Below, piece after piece: positions 44,817 through 54,050 of a stretch of DNA of 64,000 bases (position 1 is the stretch's first letter; every line of letters begins with the position of its first letter). The notes under the pieces are model-generated. The model had not been told where the DNA came from and ran no database searches. It saw only the letters and a program-made list of their open reading frames with translations. The position numbers were made by a program, and so were the translations under genes. Source of the DNA: CAIXPS01 sp034430115 (GTDB lineage: Bacteria > Chloroflexota > Anaerolineae > J036 > Brachytrichaceae); the NCBI GenBank assembly GCA_034430115.1, contig DAOUFG010000078.1:1-64000 (forward strand). The letters run 5' to 3'.

Positions 44817-44938
44817 AGCTACTATGCCTGTATTCTAGGCGAGATGTGGACTTAGCCCACGGAGATACCAACACAAAGCAACAAAGGCTGCCAGGAAAAA
44901 CCTGGTTGCTTTATGCTGTGTTCTTATTGCCCTGTACG

Positions 44939-46105
44939 CTATCGTCTGGGCAGGTAACGCGCCAGCCATTCAGCGGCAAAAGCATCGAAGCGTTCTTCAA
45001 AGATGGCGGCGCGCATCTCGCGCATCAGATTCAGCAAGAAGTGCACATTGTGCAGGCTCATCAGGTACAACCCAAGGATTTCACCCACGTGCAGCAGGTG
45101 ACGGATATAGGAGCGCGTGAAGGTCCGGCAAACGTAACACGTACACCCTGGGTCCAACGGGCGCTCGTCTTCGGCAAAGATGACGTTGCGCATGTTGATG
45201 CGCCCGTCACGCGTGAAGGCCGCGCCGTGGCGCGCCAACCGGGTTGGCAACACGCAATCGAACAAATCAACGCCGCGTTGCACGCCGTTGATCAGGTCGG
45301 CCGGCTCGCCCACGCCCATCAGGTAGCGCGGCTTGTCCCACGGCAAGGCGGCGTCCATGCACGCCAGCGTGGCATACATATCATCCTTCGACTCGCCCAC
45401 CGCCAGCCCGCCGATGCCATACCCTGGGAAATCCAGTGCACTGATGAAGCGTGCCGACTGCTCGCGCAGGTCACGGAACACGCCCCCTTGCACGATGCCA
45501 AACAACGCCTGATCGGCGCGCGTGTGAGCCTCTTTGCAGCGCGCCGCCCAGGCGTGCGTGCGCGCCATCGAGATCACGTTATATTCGCGATCGGTGGGCG
45601 GCGGGCACTCGTCGAAGCACATGATGACGTCGGCCCCCAGGTTCTCCTGGATGTGCACAGACTTCTCCGGCGTCAGGCGATGCATGCTGCCGTCGAGATG
45701 GCTCTTAAAGGTCACGCCCTCATCGTCGATCTTGCGCATTTCGCTGAGCGAGAACACCTGGAACCCGCCACTATCGGTCAGGATCGGTTGATCCCAGCAC
45801 ATGAAGCGGTGCAGCCCACCCCGGCGCGCCACCAGGTCATCCCCGGGACGCAGGTAGAGGTGATAGGTGTTGGCCAGGATCATGCTCGCGCCAAGCTCGG
45901 TCAGGTCACGCGGGGCGATGGCCTTCACCGTCGCCTGCGTGCCCACCGGCATAAAGACGGGCGTCTGCACGTCGCCGTGCGGCGTATGGAACACCCCGGC
46001 GCGGCAACGCTGAGAAGTATGTTGCAGTGTAAAAGAGAAGTTGTTCAATACTTGATCGTTCCAAGTCGGGATTGAAGGATGAAACGTAAGGAGATAACGT
46101 TTCAT
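44939..46105 (-). CDS. tgt: Queuine/preQ1 tRNA-ribosyltransferase
   Basis: Exchanges guanine 34 for preQ1 in tRNAs with GUN anticodons. The protein has the TGT fold: TPVFMPVGTQATVKA, the nucleophile region with ILTDSGGFQVFSL, GADVIMCFDECPP, FGIVQGGVFRDLR, GIGGLAVGE and the zinc site CTCYVCRTFTRSYIRHL. Conserved sequence starts at FSFTLQHTSQRCRAGVFHTPHG. The first about 12 residues (MKRYLLTFHPS) are encoded by an ATGAAACGT-type repeat, and a TTG at 46048 is a possible true start. No other queuosine gene is nearby. Confidence 0.92.
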   Translation of the reverse strand: MKRYLLTFHPSIPTWNDQVLNNFSFTLQHTSQRCRAGVFHTPHGDVQTPVFMPVGTQATVKAIAPRDLTELGASMILANTYHLYLRPGDDLVARRGGLHRFMCWDQPILTDSGGFQVFSLSEMRKIDDEGVTFKSHLDGSMHRLTPEKSVHIQENLGADVIMCFDECPPPTDREYNVISMARTHAWAARCKEAHTRADQALFGIVQGGVFRDLREQSARFISALDFPGYGIGGLAVGESKDDMYATLACMDAALPWDKPRYLMGVGEPADLINGVQRGVDLFDCVLPTRLARHGAAFTRDGRINMRNVIFAEDERPLDPGCTCYVCRTFTRSYIRHLLHVGEILGLYLMSLHNVHFLLNLMREMRAAIFEERFDAFAAEWLARYLPRR

Positions 46106-46120
46106 CCTTCACGTTTCACG
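46075..46120. repeat. ATGAAACGT-type inverted repeat at the tgt start
   Basis: GAAGGATGAAACGTAAGG and its near-inverse CGTTTCATCCTTCACG face each other closely and form a hairpin that includes the annotated tgt start codon. It matches the vocabulary of repeats at 14740, 15786 and 61756. Part of it reads GTTTCACGTG, like a half parS site, but it is not palindromic in the parS sense. Confidence 0.5.
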
Positions 46121-46127
46121 TGCGGCC

Positions 46128-47501
46128 TCATTGCCCAAATAACGTCGTTTGAGGCACAACGACGACCTGTCCCTCGCTCGCGCCTGAAAGGACCTCGCTG
46201 AAGTTATCGTTGCGTAAGCCAATCTGCACTTCCACCTCACGCGTGGTCTTGTTATCCACCTGGATGGTCAGGTATGACTTGCCGCTTTGCTTATCGCGCC
46301 GGATGGCCCAGTTCGGCGCCAGCAAAGCATTCTCGTGCGTTTCCAGCACGATGGAGGCGTTGGCCGTCATGCCGGAACGCAACGGCGCATCGGTTTTGTC
46401 AATCACGACCCGCACCGGATACGAGACGACGCCATTCACCGTCGTCGAAGTGCCGGCGATACGATCCACCTTGCCGGTCAACGTCACATCGGGGAGCGCA
46501 TCCAACGTCACCGATACGAGTTGCCCCACCTTCAGCTTGGCAATGTCGATTTCATCCACCGTGATATCGATGTGCAACAACGACACATCCACCAGCGTCA
46601 TGGCCGGGCCCATCCCAGTAGATTCGCCCTCTTTGATGTTCACCGCCGAGACGGTGGCATCCAATGGTGCGACGAGGCGCGCCTTATCCAATTGCCGCTG
46701 CGCCTGCTGCACCTGGATTTGCGCCTTCTGCACGTCGGCCAGCGCCTGATCCACAGCATATTGTTTCACGGGCTCCTGGAGTTTGGTCAACTGCGCACGC
46801 GCCTGCTGCACTTGCTGAAAAGCTGTGGCGAGCTGGGCCTGGTCGGCCCCGCGCACCATCTTGTCATACTGCTGGCGCGCGGCATCCAGGTTATTGCGCG
46901 CCTGTTGAAGTTGCGTGATGGTGGGGCTGCTGGGGTAGTTCTGCGTGTCGTATTTATATACCAGGTCGTTGGCGGCTTCGGCGGCCCGCTCTGCCGCCTC
47001 GGCACTGCGCACGGCTGCCTCGGCCGCGGCGATGTCGGCGCTATCCGCACCGGCGCGCAGCTTTGCGTAGGCGGCGTTGGCTGCGTTCAGCGCAGCCTGT
47101 GCAGCGCTCACGTCGGCCGGCTGGGCGCCCTCCACGGTACGGCTATAGGCGTCGCGGGCGATCACCAGTGACGCTTGCGCCTGTGCCAGGGCGGTTTCCA
47201 GGTCGGCCGTGTCCAGGGTCGCCAGCACGTCGCCTTTCTTCACCTCATCCCCACGCGACACATTCACCTTGGTGATATCGCCGGTGGATTGGAAGGTCAG
47301 ATCCACTTCAGACTCCGCCTGAATGTTGCCCGTCGCGCTGGCGGTGGCGACGAGCGTCCCTTTCGACAGCGTCGCCGTGCGCTGCGATCCTGTATTCTGG
47401 TTATTGGTGAGTGGGTTGCTGCACGCCACCAGCAACATCACCGTTACAGTGATTGCCCCCAGGCGCAAACAGATTCCCTTTAGGCTACGATTCTGTCGCA
47501 T
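46128..47501 (-). CDS. HlyD/MacA-like periplasmic adaptor lipoprotein
   Basis: The 457-residue product has a lipoprotein signal (LLVAC, Cys at 27) and a membrane-fusion layout. A biotinyl-lipoyl half (STGDITKVNVSRGDEVKKGDVLATLD) is followed by a long coiled-coil hairpin (about 95-260, rich in Ala, Gln and Asp), the second lipoyl half (ARLVAPLDATVSAVNIKEGES) and a beta-barrel. This matches MacA-type adaptors of ABC exporters. No macB is next to it; the ABC-2 operon at 39175 is about 3.5 kb to the left on the other strand. A TATAAT box lies upstream. Confidence 0.88.
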   Translation of the reverse strand: MRQNRSLKGICLRLGAITVTVMLLVACSNPLTNNQNTGSQRTATLSKGTLVATASATGNIQAESEVDLTFQSTGDITKVNVSRGDEVKKGDVLATLDTADLETALAQAQASLVIARDAYSRTVEGAQPADVSAAQAALNAANAAYAKLRAGADSADIAAAEAAVRSAEAAERAAEAANDLVYKYDTQNYPSSPTITQLQQARNNLDAARQQYDKMVRGADQAQLATAFQQVQQARAQLTKLQEPVKQYAVDQALADVQKAQIQVQQAQRQLDKARLVAPLDATVSAVNIKEGESTGMGPAMTLVDVSLLHIDITVDEIDIAKLKVGQLVSVTLDALPDVTLTGKVDRIAGTSTTVNGVVSYPVRVVIDKTDAPLRSGMTANASIVLETHENALLAPNWAIRRDKQSGKSYLTIQVDNKTTREVEVQIGLRNDNFSEVLSGASEGQVVVVPQTTLFGQ

Positions 47502-47534
47502 ATTGAGTCAAGTCCTCACAATATTGAACAACTT

Positions 47535-47540
47535 ATTATA
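47535..47540 (-). promoter_or_regulatory. Candidate -10 box of the adaptor gene
   Basis: A perfect TATAAT on the minus strand, with expected start near 47528 and a leader of about 27 nt carrying GAGGA before the ATG. No convincing -35 at 16-18 bases is seen. The region upstream is the GC-rich palindrome GCCGGC...GCCGGC. Confidence 0.4.
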
Positions 47541-47795
47541 TTGGCGCCGGCACGGGTATGCCGGCAATCGCGCTCCTATCGTCAAGCACTCTGGTGCAAT
47601 GCTCATCTGCATCAAGGCATTACACTCGAAGCCCTTCCCCTTGCACAATTCAGATCGATCATAGCCCAACCAACCGCTGGGGCCGTGTGGCGCTGAAACG
47701 AGGGGTGAACAACGTGTAAAAGTTGGGTAAACCTCTCAGGAAAATATTAACCTATAAGCAGACGCTGATAGGTACGCGAAGTACAAGGAATAACA

Positions 47796-49286
47796 GTGCA
47801 ACAACAACAAACCAATCGTCTCGCATGGATCATTCTCGGATGTGCGCTCGTGGCAGGGCTGCTTGGGGATTTGCTTTTGAAAGCGCCACGCTGGGGCATC
47901 AACCTGCCGCTCTATGTGGTCGTCATTTGCGCGAGCCTGCTAGTCACGGCGCGCGCCACCGGACAACGCCTGACGGGGGGCGGGCGTTGGTTGGCAATCC
48001 CTGCAATCCTGTGCGCCGCCGTCTACGCCTGGCACGACTCAGCGATGCTCCTGGCCGGTAATCTGATGGTGGTTCTGCTGCTTCTGGCGCTCTTCTTCGA
48101 GCGGGGCCGCATCGGCAGACTACGCGTAGCAAGCGTGACGGATTATGTGTTGGGCATCTTCATCGCCGGGATCAATGCCATCTTTGGCATGTTGGTGTTG
48201 CTCTTCAACGATATTCAGTGGCAAACGCTACGGCAGGGGGCGTCGTCCAAACGAGCCGTTTCCGGCATAGCCCGTGTGGGAGTAGGCGTGTTGCTGGCGT
48301 GCCCATTGTTATTGATCTTCGGCGCGCTCTTTGTCGCCGCCGACGCGAACTTCGCCCAATTGATCCACGACCTGTTCGCCTGGGACATCAAAGACTTGCC
48401 GCTGCACCTTTTCCTGATCGCGCTCTTCTTTTGGCTCTGCGCCGGCGCGCTACGCACCACGCTGCTCAGCACGCCGTTGCACACCGAAGCAATTCAATCC
48501 TCCGGCGGACGATTGGGCATCGTCGAAATCGCCACGGTGCTGGGGTTACTGGACGTCATGTTCCTGGCCTTCGTGGTGCTGCAATTCCGCTACCTGTTTG
48601 GCGGCGCAAGCACATTGGGGTATGCCGAATATGCCCGGCGCGGATTTTTTGAACTCGTGGCGGTGGCAATACTGGTGTTGCTGGTGCTACTGGCGACGCA
48701 CTGGTTACTCCGCAAAGACGCCCCATTTCACGTGCGGCTCTTCAACGGGCTGGCCGGGCTGCTAATCGGGTTAGAATTCGTTATCATGGCCTCGGCGGTG
48801 CAACGCATGGCCCTCTACGTGAACGAGTTCGGGCTGACGGAGTTGCGCCTGTATACGACGGCCTTTATGGGGTGGCTGGCGCTGATCTTGGTATGGTTCG
48901 TTTTGACCGTCCTGCGCGGCAAAGGCGAGCGTTTCGCCTTCGGGATGCTGTTAGCGGGACTCATCATCACTGTGGGGTTAAATGTGTTGAATCCGGATGC
49001 TTTTATCGCACACATCAATATCACCCATCTCGCGCAAGATGGCAGCGCTGCCGAACGCCCGTTGGACGCGGCCTACCTGGCCCGTCTTAGCGCAGACGCC
49101 GTGCCGACGTTGCTGGAAGCCTTACCCAACGTGCCCGACCCACAGCGCTGCCAGGCAGCAGCGCTCATTTTGCAACGCTACGCCACACCGGTCACCGATT
49201 GGCGCGCGTGGAACTGGAGCCGTGCGCAGGCCATACAACTGGTCAGCGCGCAACAGGATTACTTAGAGGAGATTGCATGCCGGTGA
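47796..49286 (+). CDS. DUF4173 membrane protein
   Basis: A 496-residue polytopic membrane protein with about ten hydrophobic helices. The central region (SVTDYVLGIFIAGINAIFGMLVLLFND, FVVLQFRYLFGG, LGYAEYARRGFFELVAVAILVLLVLLATHW) matches the DUF4173 family. The C-terminal about 100 residues are soluble (HINITHLAQDGSAAERPLDAAYLARLSADAVPTLLEALP). No enzymatic function is known for the family. It begins with GTG behind AAGGA and overlaps the next gene by 10 bases, so the two are co-translated. Confidence 0.85.
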   Translation: MQQQQTNRLAWIILGCALVAGLLGDLLLKAPRWGINLPLYVVVICASLLVTARATGQRLTGGGRWLAIPAILCAAVYAWHDSAMLLAGNLMVVLLLLALFFERGRIGRLRVASVTDYVLGIFIAGINAIFGMLVLLFNDIQWQTLRQGASSKRAVSGIARVGVGVLLACPLLLIFGALFVAADANFAQLIHDLFAWDIKDLPLHLFLIALFFWLCAGALRTTLLSTPLHTEAIQSSGGRLGIVEIATVLGLLDVMFLAFVVLQFRYLFGGASTLGYAEYARRGFFELVAVAILVLLVLLATHWLLRKDAPFHVRLFNGLAGLLIGLEFVIMASAVQRMALYVNEFGLTELRLYTTAFMGWLALILVWFVLTVLRGKGERFAFGMLLAGLIITVGLNVLNPDAFIAHINITHLAQDGSAAERPLDAAYLARLSADAVPTLLEALPNVPDPQRCQAAALILQRYATPVTDWRAWNWSRAQAIQLVSAQQDYLEEIACR

Positions 49287-50287
49287 TGAAGCTTGGGAGA
49301 TTAGCCAAAAGCATCCTGGGAGGGCTGCGCAATTTCGTCCTGGCGCTGATTGCTTTCTACGGCTTCTGCGCCACGGTCTATATCGTGTTGCACTTCCTGG
49401 TGGGCGAACAACTGCACCTCATCGCAGTGCTCAATAACTTCGTTCCACTGCTGCTGTTGCCCGCCGTGCCGCTCGCCGTGTTGTGCTTCGCACTGCGACG
49501 CTCCCGCGTCAGCCTGGTGCTGATGCCTGCGCTATTGATGCTGCTCATTTCCTACGGGCCATTGCTGGTGCCGGAACATGCCCATGCGGCCACCACCGAG
49601 GGGCAACCTCTCACCCTGCTTACCTATAACCTGCACGGCAGCGTGCAAACCGATGGCAAAGCGTCCATCATCGACATCGTGAAACAGGCCGATGCCGACG
49701 TGGTGACGCTGCAAGAGCTAAGCCCCCATATGGCCGAAATCATGGCACCCCTGTATCCCTATCACGCGCTGCACATCAACAAGGACTCGCTCGTGGTGGG
49801 CCAGGGCGTGCTCAGCCGGTATCCAATCATTCAAGACGATTATTGGGTGATGGGGCTAGGGATGCAACGCGTGATGCTAAACGTCAATGGGACGCACGTC
49901 ATCCTTTATAACGTCCACATTCGAAACCCGTTCATCAAGGAGGTGGAGGGCTCAAAGGTGGATGTATCGTTGCGCAACGCCGCCATCGATGATCTGCTGC
50001 GCCGCACGGAAGACGAAAAAAGCCCGCTCATCATCGCCGGAGATCACAACATGACCGATCAGACGGACAGCTACAAGAAGATGAGCGCGCGCTACCACGA
50101 CACGTTCCGCGAGGTAGGATCATGGCTGGGTTCCACTTACCCGGCCGATTTATCCCCGATTCCCCCACTGGCGCGCATCGACTACGTCTTCCACGACGAC
50201 AGCGTGCACAGCATCGCAGCGCGCGTCTGGCCCACCGGCGGCGGGTCCGACCACCGGCCCGTATGGGTGGAACTATCTATCCAATAA
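49277..50287 (+). CDS. Endonuclease/exonuclease/phosphatase family protein, membrane-anchored
   Basis: The 336-residue product has two or three N-terminal hydrophobic helices (about 15-95) and a C-terminal EEP domain outside the membrane. The domain has LLTYNLHGS, VVTLQELSP (metal-binding Glu), GVLSRYPI, NVHIRNP, IIAGDHNMTD (catalytic Asp-His-Asn) and GSDHRPVWVEL (terminal Asp-His). All active-site motifs are present. EEP domains cleave phosphodiesters in nucleic acids, inositol lipids or sphingomyelin. The extracytoplasmic location favours a lipid or extracellular DNA. GAGGAGATTGC precedes the ATG. It is coupled to the DUF4173 gene. Confidence 0.88.
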   Translation: MPVMKLGRLAKSILGGLRNFVLALIAFYGFCATVYIVLHFLVGEQLHLIAVLNNFVPLLLLPAVPLAVLCFALRRSRVSLVLMPALLMLLISYGPLLVPEHAHAATTEGQPLTLLTYNLHGSVQTDGKASIIDIVKQADADVVTLQELSPHMAEIMAPLYPYHALHINKDSLVVGQGVLSRYPIIQDDYWVMGLGMQRVMLNVNGTHVILYNVHIRNPFIKEVEGSKVDVSLRNAAIDDLLRRTEDEKSPLIIAGDHNMTDQTDSYKKMSARYHDTFREVGSWLGSTYPADLSPIPPLARIDYVFHDDSVHSIAARVWPTGGGSDHRPVWVELSIQ

Positions 50288-50373
50288 TTTACGATTGTGG
50301 ATTGCCGTGTCGCTTCGCCAACGTATCCTGCGTTGCGACGGACAATCCAAAATCTAAAATCGTGAATCAGAAA
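50288..50373. repeat. GATTGTGGATTGCCG-type interspersed repeat
   Basis: ACGATTGTGGATTGCCG at the left and GGACAATCCAAAATCTAAAATCGTGAATC at the right are inverted copies. The same family lies at 18176-18268. This gap is between convergent genes, and no gene is seen in it. Confidence 0.5.
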
Positions 50374-50598
50374 TCAAAAGATTCCGCGCAAGACGAGCAA
50401 GAAGCCGAAAATGATCAGCGGAATCCCGACAATCGCGCCAACCACCGTCACGGTGAGCAATACGCCAACGATCAGCAATACCAGCCCCAGCACAGCCGCA
50501 ACCAGACGGCCCGTCAACGCCAAAATGAGGGTCACTAACCGCCAGACGGCCCAAAACGGCCACAGCAGAACAGGCACATGTGAGCCTTGTGTCATCAT
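50374..50598 (-). CDS. Small membrane protein
   Basis: A 74-residue product with two hydrophobic segments, VPVLLWPFWAVWRLVTLILALTGRLVAAVLGLVLLIVGVLLTVTVVGAIVGIPLIIFGFLLVLRGIF running nearly from residue 8 to the end, in positions about 8-28 and 33-72. It carries no charges except a few Arg. GGAGG lies seven bases before the first of two adjacent ATGs. It resembles short YqaE-like or DUF-type stress membrane proteins only in character; I do not recognise a family. It lies 72 bases downstream of the AlkZ-related gene start region on the same strand. Confidence 0.65.
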   Translation of the reverse strand: MMTQGSHVPVLLWPFWAVWRLVTLILALTGRLVAAVLGLVLLIVGVLLTVTVVGAIVGIPLIIFGFLLVLRGIF

Positions 50599-50669
50599 AT
50601 CTCTACCTCCAATCAATATAGATACGTAGAAAGCCGCGTCATAGTTGCACCCTCTAAAGAGCCTTTCAA

Positions 50670-51524
50670 TCAAACCAGTTCACGCAACACAGCCCAGTCG
50701 CCGGTTTTGCCATCTAGCGCGATGCCGGGCTGCACCAGCCCATCTGCGGCGAGTTGGTCCAGCGCGCGCTCGGCATCGGCGCGCTTCCAACCAAAGAGCT
50801 TCATCACGTCCTGGGGCCTGGCCGCACCGGCCGAGCGCAGGTAGACCTCGCTCAATTTGCGACGTGCCTGCGCCTGTGTGATCTTGCGCGCCTGGTCGGG
50901 CAAATGGGGGAAATGGCGCGCCGTGATCTCGCAAATGAACGCATAACGCCACGCGCCCGCCTGCGCCACGCCGATGGGCAACACCTTGAAATCGCCCTCC
51001 AATTCAAGCAGCGCACGGTTGAAGCGATAGTCGCTCTCCTTGCTGCTCAGGCCGGCTGCGCGGCGCAATTGAATCGTGTGCAGCGGCCCCTCGCGCAACA
51101 ACGCCTCATAGATCAGTTTCGCTTCGGTGCTCAGCAACCCCTGATCATATTGGAGCAGGTAATCCTCTTCCGGGGAGCCGAAGTTCTCTGAGAGCGCATA
51201 AAAGTAGGGAGCCACGTCCAACGCAATCAGGGTGGATTTGTGGCGCAGCACCTTGGCGTAATACCATTTGCGCTTACCGAGCAACGAGTCCTTCCAACCC
51301 CACGTTATGTGACCTGGGTCGTCATGCGCATCCGCCACCGGGCGATCCCCTGCGACGGCCACCCACAGGCTGGGCAAGCGCACTTCTTTGATCGGCCAGA
51401 AAAAGGCAAACCCGCGTTCATTCACAAACGACACAGCTTCATCTATGTTGCGCACGCGCCGATCGGGGGTGCTGCGAAACGTCTGCGCCTGATAGGCACG
51501 CACACGCTTGGAAATAGCAATCAT
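50670..51524 (-). CDS. AlkZ-related winged-helix protein (YcaQ/HTH_42-like)
   Basis: The 284-residue product belongs to the winged-helix group related to the AlkZ/YcaQ DNA glycosylases. Signals are FVNERGFAFFWPIKEVRLPSLWVAVAGDRPVADAHDDPGHITWGWKD at about 33-79 and the C-terminal helix-turn-helix region with QLRRAAGLSSKESDYRFNRALLELEG. The QxQ catalytic motif of true AlkZ is not visible, so glycosylase activity is doubtful. The function is otherwise unknown. It is transcribed away from the EF-G-like gene, with a 479-base gap between the divergent genes. Confidence 0.75.
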   Translation of the reverse strand: MIAISKRVRAYQAQTFRSTPDRRVRNIDEAVSFVNERGFAFFWPIKEVRLPSLWVAVAGDRPVADAHDDPGHITWGWKDSLLGKRKWYYAKVLRHKSTLIALDVAPYFYALSENFGSPEEDYLLQYDQGLLSTEAKLIYEALLREGPLHTIQLRRAAGLSSKESDYRFNRALLELEGDFKVLPIGVAQAGAWRYAFICEITARHFPHLPDQARKITQAQARRKLSEVYLRSAGAARPQDVMKLFGWKRADAERALDQLAADGLVQPGIALDGKTGDWAVLRELV

Positions 51525-52003
51525 AGCGACACAAATACTCTTAAAGTCTGGTTAAAGCTCACTTTGCGTAGCGAGATATTTATGCTAAAGTCTAGTGCTA
51601 GGCGCTGAAGCCTTTAATGCACGTCCATTTGCATGAATGCGCATTAAATCACAGTCGCCAGGTTACGGCATCGGCTAAAATTCCAATAAGCTGGTGACTG
51701 AAGTTCACAACAAGTGAGATGCCATTGCACCATGTCGAGAATATTCCGTGCCTGCCAGCCCAGCAGGCTCCGGCAAGACAATAAACGGCAAGGCCGTAGA
51801 ATGCATCCACGTATAATGACCAACCCGGTTTCACCCGACGCGTCGGGAGTCGGCCGTTGCTAAAGTCCATTGAGAAGCTTACCCCTACATATTCATGTCT
51901 TGTCTATCATTTTCTCTCTCACTCGTGCTTAAGAAGGAGGCTCCAACAGCATCCCTCAGCGAAGCAAAAAACCACTTTTATCTGGAGGTTGTGAAAGTTC
52001 TAT
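51525..52003. other. 479-base intergenic region before the EF-G-like gene
   Basis: No convincing gene. A 73-codon open frame on the minus strand (51649-51870) has no recognisable similarity and no good ribosome-binding site. TATAAT occurs at 51812-51817 on the plus strand without a matching -35. GGAGG lies 15 bases before the EF-G start, which is long. The gap is large for this region, so the promoter and any regulatory RNA for the EF-G gene should be here. Confidence 0.35.
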
Positions 52004-54037
52004 ATGAAAGAGTATGCAACTGATAAATTGCGCAATGTGGTGTTGCTTGGCCACGGCGCAAGTGGTAAAACCACCTTCACCGAAGCGTTATTATTTGCCG
52101 CCGGCAACACGACCCGGATGGGCAAGGTCGAAGATGGCAGCACCCTCTCCGACTATGATGCCGAGGAAAAACGCCGTGGCCAATCACTGAATTTAAGTGT
52201 GATCCCGGTGGAGTACAAGGACTATAAGATCAACCTGCTGGACACGCCTGGCTTCCCCGACTTCGTGGGCGAAATGCGCAGCACCGTCCGCGTCGCCGAC
52301 CTGGGCCTTATTTTTGTGGACGCCGTGGCCGGCATTGAAGTGGGCACCGAAATGGCGATGCAGGCCGTGGATGACGCACAAATCGCCCGTGCTGTGCTGA
52401 TCTCACGCATGGATCGCGAGAACGCCAACTTCAACCAGGTGCTCGCCAACCTGCACGAAGCATTTCATTCCGACATCGTGCCGCTGATGCTGCCCGTCGG
52501 CGCGCAGGCCGGCTTCTCCGGCGTGATCGACCTGGTCAGCCAGAAGTACCTGAAAGGGCCCAAGGGTGAGGTCGCCGATATTCCGTCCGACATGGCGGCC
52601 GAAGTGGAAGAGGCGCGCAACAAATTGATGGAAGCCGCCGCCGAGGGCGAAGACGAGTTGATGGAAAAGTTCTTCGACACGGGCACGTTGAGCGATGAAG
52701 ACTTCGTACGCGGGCTGCGCTCGGCCATCCGCAAGCGCACTTTCGTGCCGGTTTTCTGCGCTGCGCCGGATTCCGGCATCGGCGCAAACGCGATGCTGTT
52801 CTCGCTCGTCAATTATGCCCCTTCTCCCGCCGACGTGGAAAGCAAGCCACTGAACGGCACAGCGCTGTTCGTCTTCAAGACGGTAGCCGACCCCTTCGTG
52901 GGCAAAGTCTCCTACTTCCGCGTGATGGGCGGTTCCATCCACGGCGGAGATACCCGCCTGGTCGTGGCGCGCAACAGCGCAGAAGAACGCATTGCGACGA
53001 TTTACGTCCCACGCGGCTCAGAAGAAATACCAATCGGCCAGTTGAGCTGCGGCGACATCGGCATTGCGACCAAGCTGACGCAGACCCAGACGGGCGACAC
53101 ATTGTGCGACCGGGCACACGTCGTGGCGCTGCCACGCATCGAATTCCCGCACCCGCTCTTTGCGGTGGCGGTACACCCCAAGTCGAAGAATGATACGGCC
53201 AAACTCAGCCCCTCGCTCACGCGCATCTGCGAAGAAGATCCCAGCCTGGTGTGGGGCGCCGAAGCCGCGACTGCGGAGATGATCCTGCGCGGTATGGGCC
53301 AGACCCACGTCGAAGTGGCGATTGCCAAGCTGCACAATAAGTTCGCCGTGGACGTGGAAACCACCATCCCCAAGGTGGAGTATCACGAGGCGATCACAAA
53401 ACATGGCCAGGCACGCCACCGCCACAAGAAACAGACCGGCGGCGCCGGGCAGTTTGCAGAAGTTGAGATGGCTGTCGAACCTACACCTCCAGGTTCCGGT
53501 TACGTATTTGAGTGGAAAGTGTTCGGCGGCGCCATCAGCAACTCCTACCAATCGAGCATTGAAAAAGGCATTCATAGCGTGATGCAGACGGGCGTCGTCG
53601 CCGGGTACAATATCTCGGACGTCAAATGCCAGGTGCTGGACGGCAAAGAGCACCCGGTGGACTCGAAACCAATCGCTTTTGAAATTTGTGCGCGGCGGGT
53701 GTTCCGCGATGCGTTCGAGCAGGCCGGACCGATCCTGCTGGAACCAATCTATCGTTTCTCAATCATTGTGCCTGAAGATAACGCTGGTGATGTGATGGGT
53801 AACCTGAACACCAAGCGCGCTCAGATCGTGAGTATGGATCAAGTGGGCAATAAGGCCGTCATCACCGCCGATGCCCCGCTCGCCGAGATGCAGCGTTACT
53901 CGACTGACCTGCGCAGTCTAACGCAGGGTCGTGGCATTTACGAAATGAAGTTCGAGCGCTATGCCCAGGTGCCTAGCCATCTTGCGCAGACGATCATCGC
54001 CAAGCACAAGGCCGAACAGAAAGAAGAAGAAGAATAA
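52004..54037 (+). CDS. Elongation factor G-like GTPase (EF-G2 type)
   Basis: The 677-residue protein has the five-domain EF-G plan. G motifs: GHGASGKTT (G1), LDTPGFPDF (G3) and SRMDRE where EF-G has NKMD (G4). Domain IV starts near GGAGQFAEVEMAV, and the C-terminus ends in a run of acidic residues. EF-G2-like paralogues like this are common, and many do not replace EF-G in translation. The Asn-to-Ser change in the NKxD motif would weaken guanine specificity, although the Asp is kept. It is probably co-transcribed with the alpha-oxoamine synthase 13 bases downstream. An in-frame stop 12 bases upstream fixes the ATG as the first possible start. Confidence 0.92.
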   Translation: MKEYATDKLRNVVLLGHGASGKTTFTEALLFAAGNTTRMGKVEDGSTLSDYDAEEKRRGQSLNLSVIPVEYKDYKINLLDTPGFPDFVGEMRSTVRVADLGLIFVDAVAGIEVGTEMAMQAVDDAQIARAVLISRMDRENANFNQVLANLHEAFHSDIVPLMLPVGAQAGFSGVIDLVSQKYLKGPKGEVADIPSDMAAEVEEARNKLMEAAAEGEDELMEKFFDTGTLSDEDFVRGLRSAIRKRTFVPVFCAAPDSGIGANAMLFSLVNYAPSPADVESKPLNGTALFVFKTVADPFVGKVSYFRVMGGSIHGGDTRLVVARNSAEERIATIYVPRGSEEIPIGQLSCGDIGIATKLTQTQTGDTLCDRAHVVALPRIEFPHPLFAVAVHPKSKNDTAKLSPSLTRICEEDPSLVWGAEAATAEMILRGMGQTHVEVAIAKLHNKFAVDVETTIPKVEYHEAITKHGQARHRHKKQTGGAGQFAEVEMAVEPTPPGSGYVFEWKVFGGAISNSYQSSIEKGIHSVMQTGVVAGYNISDVKCQVLDGKEHPVDSKPIAFEICARRVFRDAFEQAGPILLEPIYRFSIIVPEDNAGDVMGNLNTKRAQIVSMDQVGNKAVITADAPLAEMQRYSTDLRSLTQGRGIYEMKFERYAQVPSHLAQTIIAKHKAEQKEEEE

Positions 54038-54050
54038 GAGGCAAAAACTA

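Noticed and set aside
51649..51870. Minus-strand frame of 73 codons before the EF-G gene
   Set aside because: No similarity, no ribosome-binding site and no conserved context that I can see. It could still be a remnant of a mobile element.
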